64,000 nt of DNA. It comes from Pelagophyceae sp. CCMP2097 (Eukaryota > Sar > Pelagophyceae). The notes below the pieces were generated by a model. It was not told the origin of the DNA, made no database searches, and saw nothing but the letters and a program-made list of their open reading frames with translations. The position numbers and the translations under genes were made by a program. The stretch is taken from contig MU657209.1 in NCBI GenBank assembly GCA_026770575.1, forward strand, positions 121,510 through 185,509. The letters run 5' to 3'. Each line of letters opens with the position of its first letter. The stretch's first letter is position 1. Of this stretch, positions 9,716 to 21,335 are shown in pieces.

Positions 9716-10669
9716 TCATTTCAGCACGCCGCGCGCGAAGGCGAGCTGCGCCTTCGCGGCGTCCATCATCCACGCCGTGTCCATGCCGACGTTGACCCAG
9801 TCGAAGCCGATTTCAGCCATCTGCTTGGCCACGGCGCCGTCCGCCGTGAAGATGCCGGCCTGGCGCCGCACATGAAGAGAGTCAAGAACGAGGGACCGAC
9901 GGACCTGCTTCTTGTGCTTGTGCGCGCGCGCGACCACGCCCTCGATGATCTCGAGCATCTCCCCAGACGGCGCGCCCGTCGGCGTGTACCCGAGCGCCTG
10001 CGGGTCAGCGTGGCGCCTCGCGCGAAAAGGTGCCCAGCGGGACGCTGCGGCAGGCCAACGCGAGGTCAAAAGGCCCGATGAAGACGCCATCGAGGCCGTC
10101 GACGTCCAGGATCTCGTCGAGGGCGTCGAGCGCCGAGCCTACCAACACTCGATGGGCCGCGCTATAGAGCGCTGCGAGTCGGTTGCGCGGCCAGCTTACG
10201 CGTCTCAATCATGGCGTGAAGCTTGATCTCCTTGTTCGACGCCGTGACGAACGAGTTGACGTCGAGGCCGAGCTTGGCCGGATCCTAGTGTTGTCGTCGG
10301 CGCGCTCCGGAGGGGAACGCCACTCACTAGTTTGGCTCGGTGCGGCCCAAAGCTCCTTCGGCCGTGCGGCGGGTACCTCGCCAGGTCGACGAAGAGCCTG
10401 CAATCTGAAGCGGAGGTGACCATGGGGCAGATGAGGCCTTTGGCGCCGCCGTCGAGCGCCTTGGCAATCTCGCCGCCGCCCGCGTTGAGCTCCGAGACGC
10501 GGACCACCGTCTCGGCCCTCGAACCGACTGCGCGGATGCAGTTCAGCAAAGCGTCGGCGCCAAAGGTGCCGTGCTGCGCGTCGAGAACGACGGCTTCGAA
10601 ACCGAGGACTGAGACGTGCTCGGCCAAGACGGGAGACCCGGCAGTCAGCCACGCCGAAAAACGAGTCAT
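9716..10669 (-). CDS. HpcH/HpaI-family aldolase
   Basis: Class II pyruvate aldolase family (2-keto-3-deoxy acid aldolases such as HpaI, citrate lyase beta-like). Exons 10669-10328, 10284-10200, 10138-10044, 9997-9905 and 9859-9716 sum to 252 aa in frame. Landmarks: GFEAVVLDAQHGTFG (catalytic His), TVVRVSELNAG (Arg), GAKGLICPMVTSA, AMIETRSALDALDEI (metal Glu), GVFIGPFDLALA (metal Asp), and end IGFDWVNVGMD. Introns are 43, 61, 46 and 45 nt. CTATAG just before the ATG could be an acceptor of an extra 5' exon with targeting sequence. Substrate unknown. Confidence 0.88.
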
Positions 10670-11122
10670 CCTATAGAGCGACCGCGACGACGACGAAGAG
10701 AGGCCGCTATGCGTCTCCAACGTCGCACGAGGTCGACCGCTCGAGGTCGAAGATCGAGCACTAGATCGAGCGGCCGAGCAGAATCCCACAGTGTGTTCAA
10801 GTGTGTGTTCTATGAGTCTCTCTTTTGCACGGCAAAAGGTCGGCCGCTCCTGCGCCGGGCTTGAGGCGGCTCGCCGAGTGCAGCTCTCCCGGGATGAACA
10901 CCCTCGCGATTCAAAAGGGACCCCCTTTCGATAAAATACCGAAATCGCATACCTTGAATCCTGCTCGTCGTCGGGCTCGCGTCGAACGGTTCTCTCGACG
11001 GGCCGTGCGCACCTCGGGGGCCGGCGCTCTGGGCAGCGCGTGCGCATATGGAACTCTATCGGCACCGGGATCACCCCCCATGAAGGTATTTTACCCAGTA
11101 TTTTACCCTTTAAAACCCGCAG
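10670..11122. other. Intergenic, divergent promoter region
   Basis: Lies between the aldolase (minus) and the heat-shock-factor gene (plus). No supported coding exon. TATTTTACCC occurs twice at about 11085-11108, just before the plus-strand start; a similar TTTTACC pair precedes the gene starting at 18963. Confidence 0.5.
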
Positions 11123-12819
11123 ATGTCTGCAAACCGTGAGAGCTTCTCCGTCGCCATAACATTCGAAGGCTCTCAGGCAGTTGCTCGACTGTTCTCGCGC
11201 TCTCTCGAGATGCAGTTCATCGACGACCGCCTCGGGCGCGCCGCGCCGCGGAAGCGCCGGGCGCTGCGCCAGGCCGCCGACGCCGAGGACGCCTCGCAGG
11301 AACGGGCGCGCATCGCCCCCTTTCTCTCCAAACTCGTCCGCTTACTCTCAACGGTACGCCTATACACGCCCGTTTGCGCCCGCGCGAAAAGGCACCGCGA
11401 TTATACGTAGTGCTCGAGCGACGTCGGGTGCTGGAGCGACGACGGCTCTTCGTTCTGCATCAACGACGAGTGCCCAACCGGCGTCCACGTTTGAATCGCG
11501 CGCGCTTTCAAAATAATCGAAACCTCCGATCCCTCGACGCTCGAGCCTGCAGGCTCGCGCCGGCGACGGTGATCCCGCAGTTCTTCTCGCACACGAACTT
11601 TCGCAGCTTTTGCCGCCAACTTTCTTGCTGTGAGCCCTTGCTTGATTCGTAATTTCGAACCTTTGCGCATCCTTTTTCTTCCGGTTGCCGGTGGCGCGTC
11701 TCACGTCTTCCTTTGCGCAGATGGCTTCAAGAAGACGCGGAAGCGCAAGCTCTCCAACGCCGACGGCCAGGGCGGCTGGTCGGAATTCGCGCACGACTTG
11801 TTCGTCCGGGGCCGACCCGAGCTCCTCGCGCAAATCCGGCGCATGGAGCACCTCAGCGAGGGCGCCGCCTCGCTCCTCGCCGCCTCGGCCGCGCACCACG
11901 CCGCCGCGCAAATGCTTCGCTGCTCGTGAGTGCCCCGTTGCGACAGCCGAAAAGCCTAAGGCAAAACCGCCGACGACGCTTCCCCTCTAGGCGGCGCGCG
12001 GCGAGCGTGGACGAGTCGGACGCCTCGGCGCTGGAGATGATGGACGAGGCGCCGATGGACAACGACGAGGACGAGGACGAGGCCCCTTATCGGTCGTCCC
12101 GCGAGTCGCGGGGCCGCGAGTCGCGGCCCGCGCCCGCGCTCGGCGGCTCCGAGGCCGACGTCGCGCGGGCGCTCTCGCTCTGCGCCGCCGCCGTCTTCCA
12201 AAAGCCGCGGACGCCGACGGGCGCGCCCGCGGCCGAGCAAGCGTGCTCGTCGTCAAGCATGGGCCCGGCAATCCCGCGCGGCCTCGACGTGCTCCGCTTC
12301 GCCGCGCTCGCCTGCGCGCCGGCGCCTGTCAGCACGCCGCGGCCGGCGTCGACGCCCAACGTGAAAACGGGCGAACCGTGCCCCGTGACGGCCGCGCGCG
12401 CCGTCGCACGCGCCGTATCCTTCACGCCGAGCGCGGCGCCGCGCGCCGTGTCCTTCACGCCGGGCGCCGCGCCGGCGCCGCGCGCATCCGAGGACGACCG
12501 GAGCGAGGTGGCCACGCTGAAGCGCCGAGTCGCCGAGCTCGAAGTAGCTTTGGAAACGACCAAACGCGCTTTTGCCGTCCTCGCCGCCGCGCCGTCCAAC
12601 GTCACGCCGCGCGGCGAGGCGCCGCCGGCGCCGCCGGCCGCCAAGCGCGCGCGGCCCAACCTGTCCTTGTCGCCTGGCTTCGCGCCCGGATTCCAATCGC
12701 CAGTCTTCCTCGCCAACGACTTCGCGCCGCCCGAGCTGCGGAGGATGTGCGTCTTCGCACTGCAGACTGAAACCTCTTCGAAGCACTCGCGACGCAAACT
12801 CACCGCGCCTCGTCTCTAG
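11123..12819 (+). CDS. Heat shock factor-type transcription factor
   Basis: Exons 11123-11353, 11411-11469, 11553-11629, 11721-11925 and 11991-12819 sum exactly to 466 aa. The winged-helix DNA-binding domain is split over the first four exons: APFLSKLVRLLS, CWSDDGSSFCINDEL, VIPQFFSHTNFRSFCRQL, SCYGFKK and GGWSEFAHDLFVRG, all in HSF order. After an acidic, disordered stretch comes a heptad segment (EVATLKRRVAELEVALETT) that may serve for oligomerisation, and a C-terminal tail ending near FAPPELRRM. It binds heat-shock-type elements by family knowledge. Alga genomes usually carry several HSFs; which one this is cannot be told. Confidence 0.9.
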
Positions 12820-13156
12820 GCCGGAGACGCCTCGCCCGAGCGCCATCTCGGCTTAACGCGCACGCGCACACTGTCGCACCTCGACCGCCGCGAGGGGGCT
12901 CCTCCGGGCCACCGGACGAGGCCTTGTGAACGGACAAGGTCAACGACCTTGCCCATTTTATGTCTACCCTTGGACACCGGTCGCTGGATGCATCGCATCC
13001 GCGACCCCTGTGAATATAACACCCCGCCGCGTCCCCACGTAACACACTTCCTCCTATACCCACGTCTCCCGCCGTCCCAGCGCCCCAGGCTCGAGTCGGA
13101 ACAAGAATGTCGTTGCCGTTTTAAAAATCAAAAACGCTCTGGATCAGCGAGACGCG
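12820..13156. other. Intergenic, nothing recognised
   Basis: Between two plus-strand genes; serves as 3' end of the HSF gene and 5' region of the RecQ gene. No ORF, repeat or RNA signature seen. Confidence 0.5.
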
Positions 13157-16100
13157 ATGCGGAACAACCTGGCGGTGCAGGTGGACTGGCTGGACAGCGA
13201 GGTGCGCGCGCCGCCCCTCGATCGCCCTCGATGCCGGTCCCACTTGAACGGAACAGGATGCCGCCGTCACGAAGCTGCTCTCCATGGCGCCTTTCCCTCG
13301 CGGAAGCGGGTGCGTCGCGCCGCCCGCGCGCTCGAGGCGGGACTGTCCTTGACAGGCGCGGCGAGCCGCCGACGGTGGACGAGCGGCGCCGGGCGCTGTC
13401 GAAGATCAACGGCGGCCTCGGCCTCGACGGCATCTGCGCCGTCACGCCCAACGCGCCGCAGCGGCGCGCCTTCCAGGCCGCGCCGCCGCAGGGCAACGTC
13501 GTCCCGCCCATCTCGCCGAAGCCCGCAGCTCGAACCGCGCCGCCGCCGCGCGCCGCCGCCGCGCCCGCGCAGCGGTCCATGGTCGACGACGGCGATTTTG
13601 GCGGAGACGACTTTGAGTTCGACGAAGAGGAACTGCTGCGCGTGCGTGGCACCGCAAACCGCCGGCGTCGAAGGGAGGCGCTCGAGGCCGTGCGTAGGCG
13701 ACGGAGGAGGCGGAGCGGGGCATGCATCCGCCGGCGTCGACAGCCCGGGGCGGCGACTTTGCTGCGCGGCCACGCCAGGACGGCCCCGAGCGCCGGCGGC
13801 CAGCCGCGCAGTCGCCGCCGCGCTTCGAGCAGAACCGCGCGGCGGGCCCGCGCGGCGACGGCGAACTCTTTGTGAGCTTGGACGACCTCGCGCGCTCAGC
13901 CAACGGCCGGAACGAGATCTCAGTCGCCGACATCCTTGCCATCGTCGCCAGCGAGTCTCTTGAAATCGATGCGATGGGGCACCATCGTCTTCAAGCGACG
14001 CGGGTGTCGTAGGGAAGCGCCTTGCGGCCGACGCGCCGCGGCAGGGCTACGATCCGCCGCCGCAGCGCACCTTTGGCAACGACCCCTTCGACGATGCGCG
14101 GCGCGACGCGGGGGGCGCCGACTCGCGCCGCGACGGCGACGACTTGGCGCAACGCGACCGCGGCGACTCGCGCGACGGTGCGATGCGGGACGACGCGGGC
14201 GCGGCCGGCGGCGACTCTGCGCAGCGCTGCGACTGCGGCGAGGCGGTGGCGCGGAGCGTGGCGACTACCGAGAAGAACGCCGGCCGCGCGTTTCTGCGGT
14301 GCGCGCGGCCGCGCGACGAGCAGTGCAAGTATTTTTTGTGGGAGGACGGCGTCGCGGGCGACTTTAGCGGCGACCAGAACCTTGGCGGCGGCGACGACGG
14401 CGCGCCCAAATGCAACTGCGGCCTCGCGGTGCGTCGCGAGGCTCCTTGCGCCGCCTTGAGCGCACCCGCGTAGGCCGTGATGCGGACTGCTTCCACGGCG
14501 GTGAACGCCGGAAGGTCGTTCTACACGTGCCCAAAGCCGCGAGAGGGCCAGTGCGGCTTTTACGAGTGGGCAGACGACGGGCCGGTCGGGCCGGCCGGCG
14601 GTGGTGTCGCGGCGGGCGAAGGCGTGCTGGACTTTGAAAAAGAGAACCGGGAGACGTTCGGCCACCGAGCCTTCCGCGCCGGGCAGCGAGAGGTCGTCCG
14701 CGCGGCCATGGCCGGCAAGGACGCCTTCTGCCTCATGCCCACGGGCGGCGGCAAGTGGACCGCCGCGCCGATGCAAGAAGGCAAACCCGATTGCAACCAT
14801 TGTGAGCGGCGTCGCAGAGGCGGGGATGGTGGCCGTCGCGCGCGAGGCAAAGCGTTTGCAGGTCGCTGTGCTACCAGCTGCCGGCGTGGTGCGCGCCGGG
14901 CTTGAGCGTGGTCTTTTCGCCGTTAGTGTCGCTGATCCAGGACCAAGTCGATTCGATGAACGAGTCTGGTGTCCGGGCCGCCGCATTCGGCCGCTTCGAC
15001 AGCGGCGCCGCATCCGACGTCCTCGGCGAATTGAACCGCCTCCAGTGCGTTGTAATCCGCATCCAACAAGGGAACCCGACATGAGGGACGTCTGACTCGC
15101 ATTGCGCGAGGCCGCACGGCGAGCTCAAGCTGCTGTACCTGACCCCGGAGAAGTTCGCGCATTCGGCGGCGGCGGTGCGCGCGCTGCAGTCTTTGGCGCG
15201 GCGCGGCCTCCTCTCGCGGTTCGTCATCGACGAGGCGCATTGTGTCTCGAGCTGGGGCCACGACTTTCGGCCAGACTACCTCGCTTTGAAGCGCCTCCGA
15301 ACCGAGTTCCCGAGGGTGCCCATCATGGCTTTGACCGCGACGGCCGACGACCGCGTCGTCAAGGACATCAGCCAGGTCCTCGGGCTCCGGCGAGACACGT
15401 TCACTTGGTAAGTGGCGTCCGACGGCGGGCGCCGGGTTTGTCCCGGGAGCGAGTCCGGAGTCGTCGGGACGTCTGCCGCGCAGGCGGGCTTCTTTCAATC
15501 GCGAGAAGCTGGTCTACGAGGTCCGGCCGAAAACGAGCAAGATCAAAGCAATTACGGAAATCGAGGCCTTTGTCCAGGCCAGGCTCGACAAGAGCGGCCT
15601 CATCTACTGCTTGTCCCGGCGCGACTGCGAGGTCGTCTGCGAGGCCATCCAAAAGGCCGTCGGGCGCAGGAACTTTTGCTCCTTTTACCACGCAGACCTC
15701 GACATCACCGAGCGCGAGATCCGCCAGCGCAAGTGCGTCGAACGCGACCGTGTCTTGAGAGTGCGCACCCCGGACGCTTTGAATAGGTGGTCCAAAGGCG
15801 AGATTAAGCTGATTTGCGCCACTTTGGCCTTTGGCATGGGCGTCGACAAGCCAGATGTACGCTACGTCGTCCACTTCTCCATGCCAAAGTCGCTCGCCAA
15901 CTACTACCAGGAATCCGGCCGGGCGGGCCGCGACGGCGGCGGCGCGCATTGCGTGCTCTTCTTCTCGTTTAAGGACCGTGCCACGCACGAGGCCATGATC
16001 CGCGACGACACGGGCCGCGCCCCAAAGGCGGCCGCCGCGCTGAAAGCAGAGCTCGTCGCCCTGCAAAAGTGCGCGCTCTACGCCGCGGAGAAGGTGCGAT

Positions 16101-17395
16101 TGGTCCCTTCATGCCCCGACCGTAAAGGCGGCCCCCGCTCTTAAAAGCAGAGTAGGTGCGGTGCCGGCGCGCCATCGTCCTCGAGTACTTTGGCGAGGTC
16201 GGCTTCGACCCAAACGTCGGCTGCCGCCGGCTCTGCGACAACTGCCGGAGCGACGCGCCGCCGGAAGTCCGCGACTCCACGGCGGATTGCCAAAAGGTCT
16301 TATCTTTGCTCCACGACGTTTCCGGAAATGGCGGCGGCAAGCTCACAAACGTCTCGACGCGCAACCTCGCCGACGCCTACAGAGGCTCGAACAGCGCGCA
16401 GCTGCGCAAGCTCGGCTGCACGAACGCGCAATTGTTCGGCTCGGGGAAAAAGTGCACCAAGGACGACGTCGATGAATTAGTGGGCCGCATGATCCTCAGC
16501 GACGTGCTGCAGGAGCGGTCCGTCGAGACGGGTTCCGGATTCCGCGTCGACTACGTCTACGCCGGCGAGAGAGCGCCTTTGTTCCACGCGGCCGCGCGGC
16601 CGCCGCAGACTTTTTCCTACACCGTCCGCGGCAAGCCGCGCCGCGCCGCCGCGCGCGGCCGGCAGGCGCAGCAACTCCCCGACGACCACGGGGACCTCCG
16701 CGACGAGAACCGGCCGGCGGCGGCGAACAACGCCGCGCCGCGGGCGGCCGGTGGCGCGGCGGCCGCGCGGCGCGCCGAGTCGCCCGCGCCGCGCGCCGCG
16801 TTCTCCGTGCCCGACCCGCGGCGGCCGACGCCGTTTACGATTGCCGCTTCGGCTTCCAAGCGGCAGCGGCCCCCGGGCGACGAAAAAACGGACGCGGACG
16901 AACTCATGAGCCGCCTCTTCGCCTGGAGAATGAGCAAGGCCAAGGAGCTCAACAAGCTCGGCTACCTCATCATCTCAGAGGAGCACATCCGCAACATCTC
17001 CGTCCGAAAGCGCCGCGTCCACAGTCGAACTCTCGTCGTCGCGTCCGGGCCGCCTTCGGAAACCGACGCTCGCGGCGTAGGTCGCTATGCCGCGGACCGT
17101 GCCCGAGCTCGCGGCGCTCCTGGACGCGTACCCAAAGGCGAAGCTGGAGCGGCACGGCCCGGCGCTGGTGCGCGAGGTGAACGCGTTTTTGGACGGCGCC
17201 CCACCGACCATTTGCATCGACGACGACGACGACGCCCCGCCCAAGCAGGAGTCCATGGACGAGTTCGGTGACATGGACGACCTCCTCCTTTTGGCCATGG
17301 ACGAGCCCGCCGCTCAACGCGCCGAGCCCGAGGCGCACTCCAGAGGCCCCAATAAGATTCGGCGCATCGAGTCCCCGACGCAGTCCAGCCTGTAA
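13157..17395 (+). CDS. RecQ helicase with two GRF zinc fingers and an HRDC domain
   Basis: ATP-dependent 3'-5' DNA helicase, many exons. N-terminal disordered part ([29 protein letters not shown]). Two GRF fingers follow: [20 protein letters not shown] with CKYFLWED, and CNCGLAV spliced to [20 protein letters not shown]. The RecQ core shows [10 protein letters not shown] (motif 0), MPTGGGK spliced to SLCYQLPA (Walker A), [19 protein letters not shown] (DEAH and aromatic loop), [40 protein letters not shown] and [10 protein letters not shown]. The zinc-binding RQC entry is [12 protein letters not shown]...CRRLCDNC, and an HRDC domain lies near the end ([20 protein letters not shown]). Exact boundaries of the first four introns are provisional. 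Likely acts in recombination and fork repair (BLM/Sgs1-like). Confidence 0.88.
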
Positions 17396-17547
17396 CAATA
17401 CGTCACAATACCGCGCGCAAGCGTGCCGCCACCATCGTGCTCCGGATTCAAATTCGCGGAGGAGAAGCACTCTGGCCGCTGCGAGGGCGGCGTCCACCGA
17501 GGGGGGTTCCTGGGAGCCACGCCGAGGGGACTCGCGCTGAGTGTACG

Positions 17548-18963
17548 TTATTGCCGCTCCGGCTTTTGGCCCGGTTGCATCGTCGGGTCCATCGTCGGTC
17601 CCTCGTCGACCTTTTCGAAGACAAAGTGGTCCCCCTCGTCTTCCTCGTCAAAGAGATCGAGCGCTTGTTCCAGCGGCACGTCGATGCGGCGCGCGACGCA
17701 GTCGCCGACGCCGTAGGTGAGCGTCAAGTTCCCCGCGTCTTCGTCGAAGCGCATGCCACTGCAGAATTGAATTCGATCTAAAGCGCCGCCAAAGAGCTGC
17801 GGGAATGTGAACGGTCGCGAAAAACCCGTCACCGCAAACGGCGGGAAATCGTCCTGCTTGTAGAAGAGGTGCTGGAAGCGCTTGCGGCCGCGGTGCAAAA
17901 GAGTGACGTGCGCGACGCCGAGCAGGCCGCCCTCGATTGCCACGGGCGGCGCCCCACCGCGCGGCTTCGGCGCGGCGCCGGCGAAGCGCGCGCCGCATGC
18001 GTCGTTGGTCGTCTCGTGCGCCTTGTCGCAGGCGCCGGTGCGAAGACACTTGAGCACGACGTGCGGGCAGAGCGAGTAGGAGAAAAAGAGCTTGTTGCCG
18101 AACGAAAACGGGACCCAGTTCTTCTGCGGCCCCGCGGCGGCGCCGGCCCAGCGCAGCGGCAGCTCGGCGTACGTCGGCTCGAGCCGCGCGAGCCACATGC
18201 TTCCGAAACCGGCGGATGCGGGTTCTAGCGCGGCGGCGAGCCACGGTTCTGGTGAACCGTTCGACTCGGCGGCGAGCATGGCCGCGCACCTGTCCGCCTG
18301 CCTCGAAAACGTAAAGTGCCGCTTGCCGTCGAGCACGAGCGCGCGCGGGTCCTCGGCGCAGGGGGCAAATGCTTTGAGGTCGCCCGCTGCGGTGAACCAC
18401 GCCACGGCGTGCGTCCTCGCCGCTAAATCTTCGACGGAGAACTGCGCCTCGCGCGGCAGCCGGTGTTTGAGGTGCCTTGAAATGTCGATTGCGCCGCGCT
18501 CGCGCGCGCAGTAGCTGTACTCGTCCACTTTTGCAAGATACGATCTGCCGTCTGCAAAGACCGCCGGGTTCGACGCAAAGACGACGGCGCCAGCGCCGGC
18601 CGCAACGCCGCCGTCGCCGGGCCCCATCTCGAAGACGCGGAGGTCGCGGCTCCGCAGCGCGTCGACGAGGCGGCGCGGCACGACGGCCGAGCTGAAATTG
18701 CCGCCGAGGACCTCGACGTTCGCCTCGGCGCGCGCCACCACGGCGCGCGCATCGGCACGCGCCTCGGCGCGAGCCGCCGCGCCCTTGGCGTGCGCCGCGC
18801 CCGCCGCCACCGCGCCGCCGCCGCCGCAGCGCTCCGAGGAGACGCACTTTTCCAGCCGGCCCTCTTGCGCTTTGCAGAATTTTCCGCCGCGGCAAACCCC
18901 CGTCGGCGCGCCGCCGGCCGCCGCCGCGCCGAGCACCGCCGCGACGCACGCCGCTACGCGCAT
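17548..18963 (-). CDS. Secreted glycosyl hydrolase/transferase-like protein (propeller-like)
   Basis: 471 aa, one exon. MRVAACVAAVLGAAAAGG is a signal peptide; a Cys-rich segment (CRGGKFCKAQEGRLEKCVSS) follows, then a helical stalk-like Ala region. The C-terminal 250 residues show beta-propeller-type turns: PRALVLDGKRHFTFS, NWVPFSFGNKLFFSYSLCP, EGGLLGVAHVTLLHRG, HLFYKQDDFPPF, and LTLTYGVGDCVARRIDVPL. That last pattern resembles GH130-like and related mannosyl-acting enzymes; the likeness is by eye. Probably works in the secretory pathway or outside the cell on glycans. Catalytic residues not assigned. Confidence 0.6.
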   Translation of the reverse strand: MRVAACVAAVLGAAAAGGAPTGVCRGGKFCKAQEGRLEKCVSSERCGGGGAVAAGAAHAKGAAARAEARADARAVVARAEANVEVLGGNFSSAVVPRRLVDALRSRDLRVFEMGPGDGGVAAGAGAVVFASNPAVFADGRSYLAKVDEYSYCARERGAIDISRHLKHRLPREAQFSVEDLAARTHAVAWFTAAGDLKAFAPCAEDPRALVLDGKRHFTFSRQADRCAAMLAAESNGSPEPWLAAALEPASAGFGSMWLARLEPTYAELPLRWAGAAAGPQKNWVPFSFGNKLFFSYSLCPHVVLKCLRTGACDKAHETTNDACGARFAGAAPKPRGGAPPVAIEGGLLGVAHVTLLHRGRKRFQHLFYKQDDFPPFAVTGFSRPFTFPQLFGGALDRIQFCSGMRFDEDAGNLTLTYGVGDCVARRIDVPLEQALDLFDEEDEGDHFVFEKVDEGPTMDPTMQPGQKPERQ

Positions 18964-19169
18964 CCCCAAACGCGGGATCCCGGAATATTGCGGTTTGGGT
19001 AAAATGCCGTCATATCCTGGTAAAATGCTATATCGCTGAAATAAACGTCCCGCTTGCGCAATTGCCTTGCGCAACAGGACTGTTCAGTCGCGGCGCGCGG
19101 GTCTTCCGCAGGCCTCCGCCCTGGGCGGCTCCCTTTTCTGGGTCGCCGGCCGCGGCGGCGGTGCGGCGC
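18964..19169. promoter_or_regulatory. Divergent promoter region with repeated ATTTTACC
   Basis: 206 bases separate two divergent starts. On the minus strand GCATTTTACC occurs twice (about 19026-18999), similar to TATTTTACCC repeated before the HSF gene. Regulatory role is inferred from position only. Confidence 0.3.
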
Positions 19170-21335
19170 ATGGGCGTGGACGACGCGCCGGCCGGCGGGG
19201 AGATGAAGGAGAGCCTGCACGCCTCCAAGGAGAGCCTGCACGCCTCGCTGGAGCTGGGCGTGTTGCTGCCCGCGGCGCGCGCAGCAGAGCGCAAGACGGC
19301 AGCGGCGCGGCCCGCGCCGACGCCGCGCGAGGCGACGAGCCCTCGGCCGAGCGCGTTTTGGAGCGTCGCGCCGCCGCCCGAGGCGGGGCCGCGCGCGCGC
19401 GCGCGCGACGAGGCGCTGCTGCGGTCGCGGAGCTCCGTGCCGTTTGACGGCGGGGCCGTGGACAGCGAGACGCCGCCGTGGGCCGACGAGGAGTATCCGG
19501 ACGCGGACGACCCGGGCCCCGCGCGCGCCGTGCTGCTCGACGCGTGGCGCGAGGGCGGCTTCCGAGGCCGCATCTTCTGGCGCCAGTTTGTACTGCACTG
19601 GCTCTATCCGTTTAGTCTGGCCTGGTATCCGAAGAAGGCGTGGCCTCACGGCGCGAGGGCGCAGAGGCTGATCCAGCCCCGCGGGGGCACGCACATCCTC
19701 GGCGTGAGAATGCCCTCTGTAATGGCGCCTGTGATGCACTGCCTGCCCATGTGCACGCTCGCGCTGCTCGCAATCTTCTGCGCCTTTCCGAAGCGGTTCG
19801 CGGAGCAGGGCGTGGGCTTCGACGAGGCCGTTTTGATGCCCACGTTTTTGGCGCTGACGCGGTCGGTGATGATCGGCGTCAAGTACGCAACCCTGACGCA
19901 GCAAGAGTACCGCGCCTTCTTCCGCGAGATGGACACGGCCGTGACGGACAGATGGTGAGACGCGCCTTTGCGACGCCCGCGCCGGCGGACGGAAGCGCCT
20001 AGGTCGGACCAGGTGCAGCTGATCAACGGGTGGCTGACGAAGCGCGAGGACGTCTTCGCCAACGAGATTTTTGGGGCGGCGAAGAAGGTGAACGTGGACA
20101 CTTCGCGACTTGTCTTCGTTTTCGAGCACTCGCGTTTCCTCGTGTGCGGCGGCGGCACGACGCTGGCGCCGCCCGCGCGCGCCTGGCGAGACTTCCTAGG
20201 CGCGGCGCGCTTGGAGGGCGAAGACTGCGCCGCCTGCGAGATTGTCGAGGGGCGGTTGTATTATCACGCGCACGCCCTGCTTTTAAACCTGCTGCGGACG
20301 TCGAGGCGCAAGGCGCCGAACGTGCGCCTCAGCATCGTCCTCGCGCTGTCGACGCTCATCGCGTGCGTCCCGCGCTGCATCGCCGTCGCGTCGCGCGGCG
20401 ACGCGGCCGCGTTCCTCGGCGCAGTCACCGGGCCGGCGCTCCTACGCGGCGACTACGCGCAAGTCGACTGGCTCGTCTTCTTCTGCATGCAAACGGCTTG
20501 GTTCATCACGCAAGCCTCTTGCGCCTTTTACCTCTTGGTCATGCTCGCCTGCGCGAGGACGTATTTTTTTCAGTTTCTCATCATGAGGTGGCTCACCCTG
20601 CTCGCGCGCGCCTCGTTCGACACGGCCCCGGGCTTCCCGCAAATCGAGTTCATGAAGGACACGTCTTCGGCGGCGACGAACGTGGTGGCGTGGGTCCACT
20701 GCCACGCGATCGCGGCGCACTTTGGCCGGCGGTACACGACCAGACTGACAGTTTATATGGCCATGATCGGCGCCTTCCTCGTCTCCTTCGCGTTGGCCAT
20801 CTTCCTCATGATCCTTAAGGAGACTGGTGGCGCCGACGACGACGACGGCGGCAAAGCGATCGCGGGCCTGCGCGACTCTTCCTTTGTGTGGTCCGCCTCG
20901 CTCCTATTAGGAATTTACGCCGCCTCGCTCTGCACCAGCGTCTTCTACGCCTCTGCGACGAACGACGAGAACCAAAAGGCGGCGGAGAACTTTGCGCAGC
21001 ATCGACTGCAACTCCACGCGTTCGAGGCGCCGCACGCGTTCGGCACGCCCCGTGCCTTGGAGGCGCAATCGCGCGCGCCGTCCTCCAGGTCCGACTTGAG
21101 CGCGGCCAGCGACGGCTTTTCGTCGCCGCGATCAACGCCCAACGCCGAGGCGCGCCTGGCCTTTGACGAGAAGTTGCAGCTCGCGTCGGAGCACCTCGGC
21201 ACGCGCGTCGGAGTCGTCCGACTACTCGGTATCCCAGCAGACTTTTCCCTCCTCCTCTCCCTCCTCACGACGCTCGCCACGTTCTTCGCCTACGTCGGCT
21301 ACAACCTCCTCGTCCCGACAATCGTCAACCTCTGA
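19170..21335 (+). CDS. Multispanning membrane protein, possibly gustatory-receptor-like
   Basis: Exons 19170-19954 and 20003-21335 (48-nt intron) give 705 aa. The first 150 residues are polar and include the repeat KESLHAS. Hydrophobic helices follow: PVMHCLPMCTLALLAIFCAF, LSIVLALSTLIACV, DWLVFFCMQTAWFITQASCA joined to FYLLVMLACA, LTVYMAMIGAFLVSFALAIF, VWSASLLLGIYAASLC and FSLLLSLLTTLATFFAYVGY, about seven in all. The last helix ends close to the C-terminus, as in insect Gr/Or and plant DUF3537 proteins, and a cytosolic Ser-rich loop precedes it. That comparison is topological only. No transporter or kinase motif seen. Confidence 0.65.
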
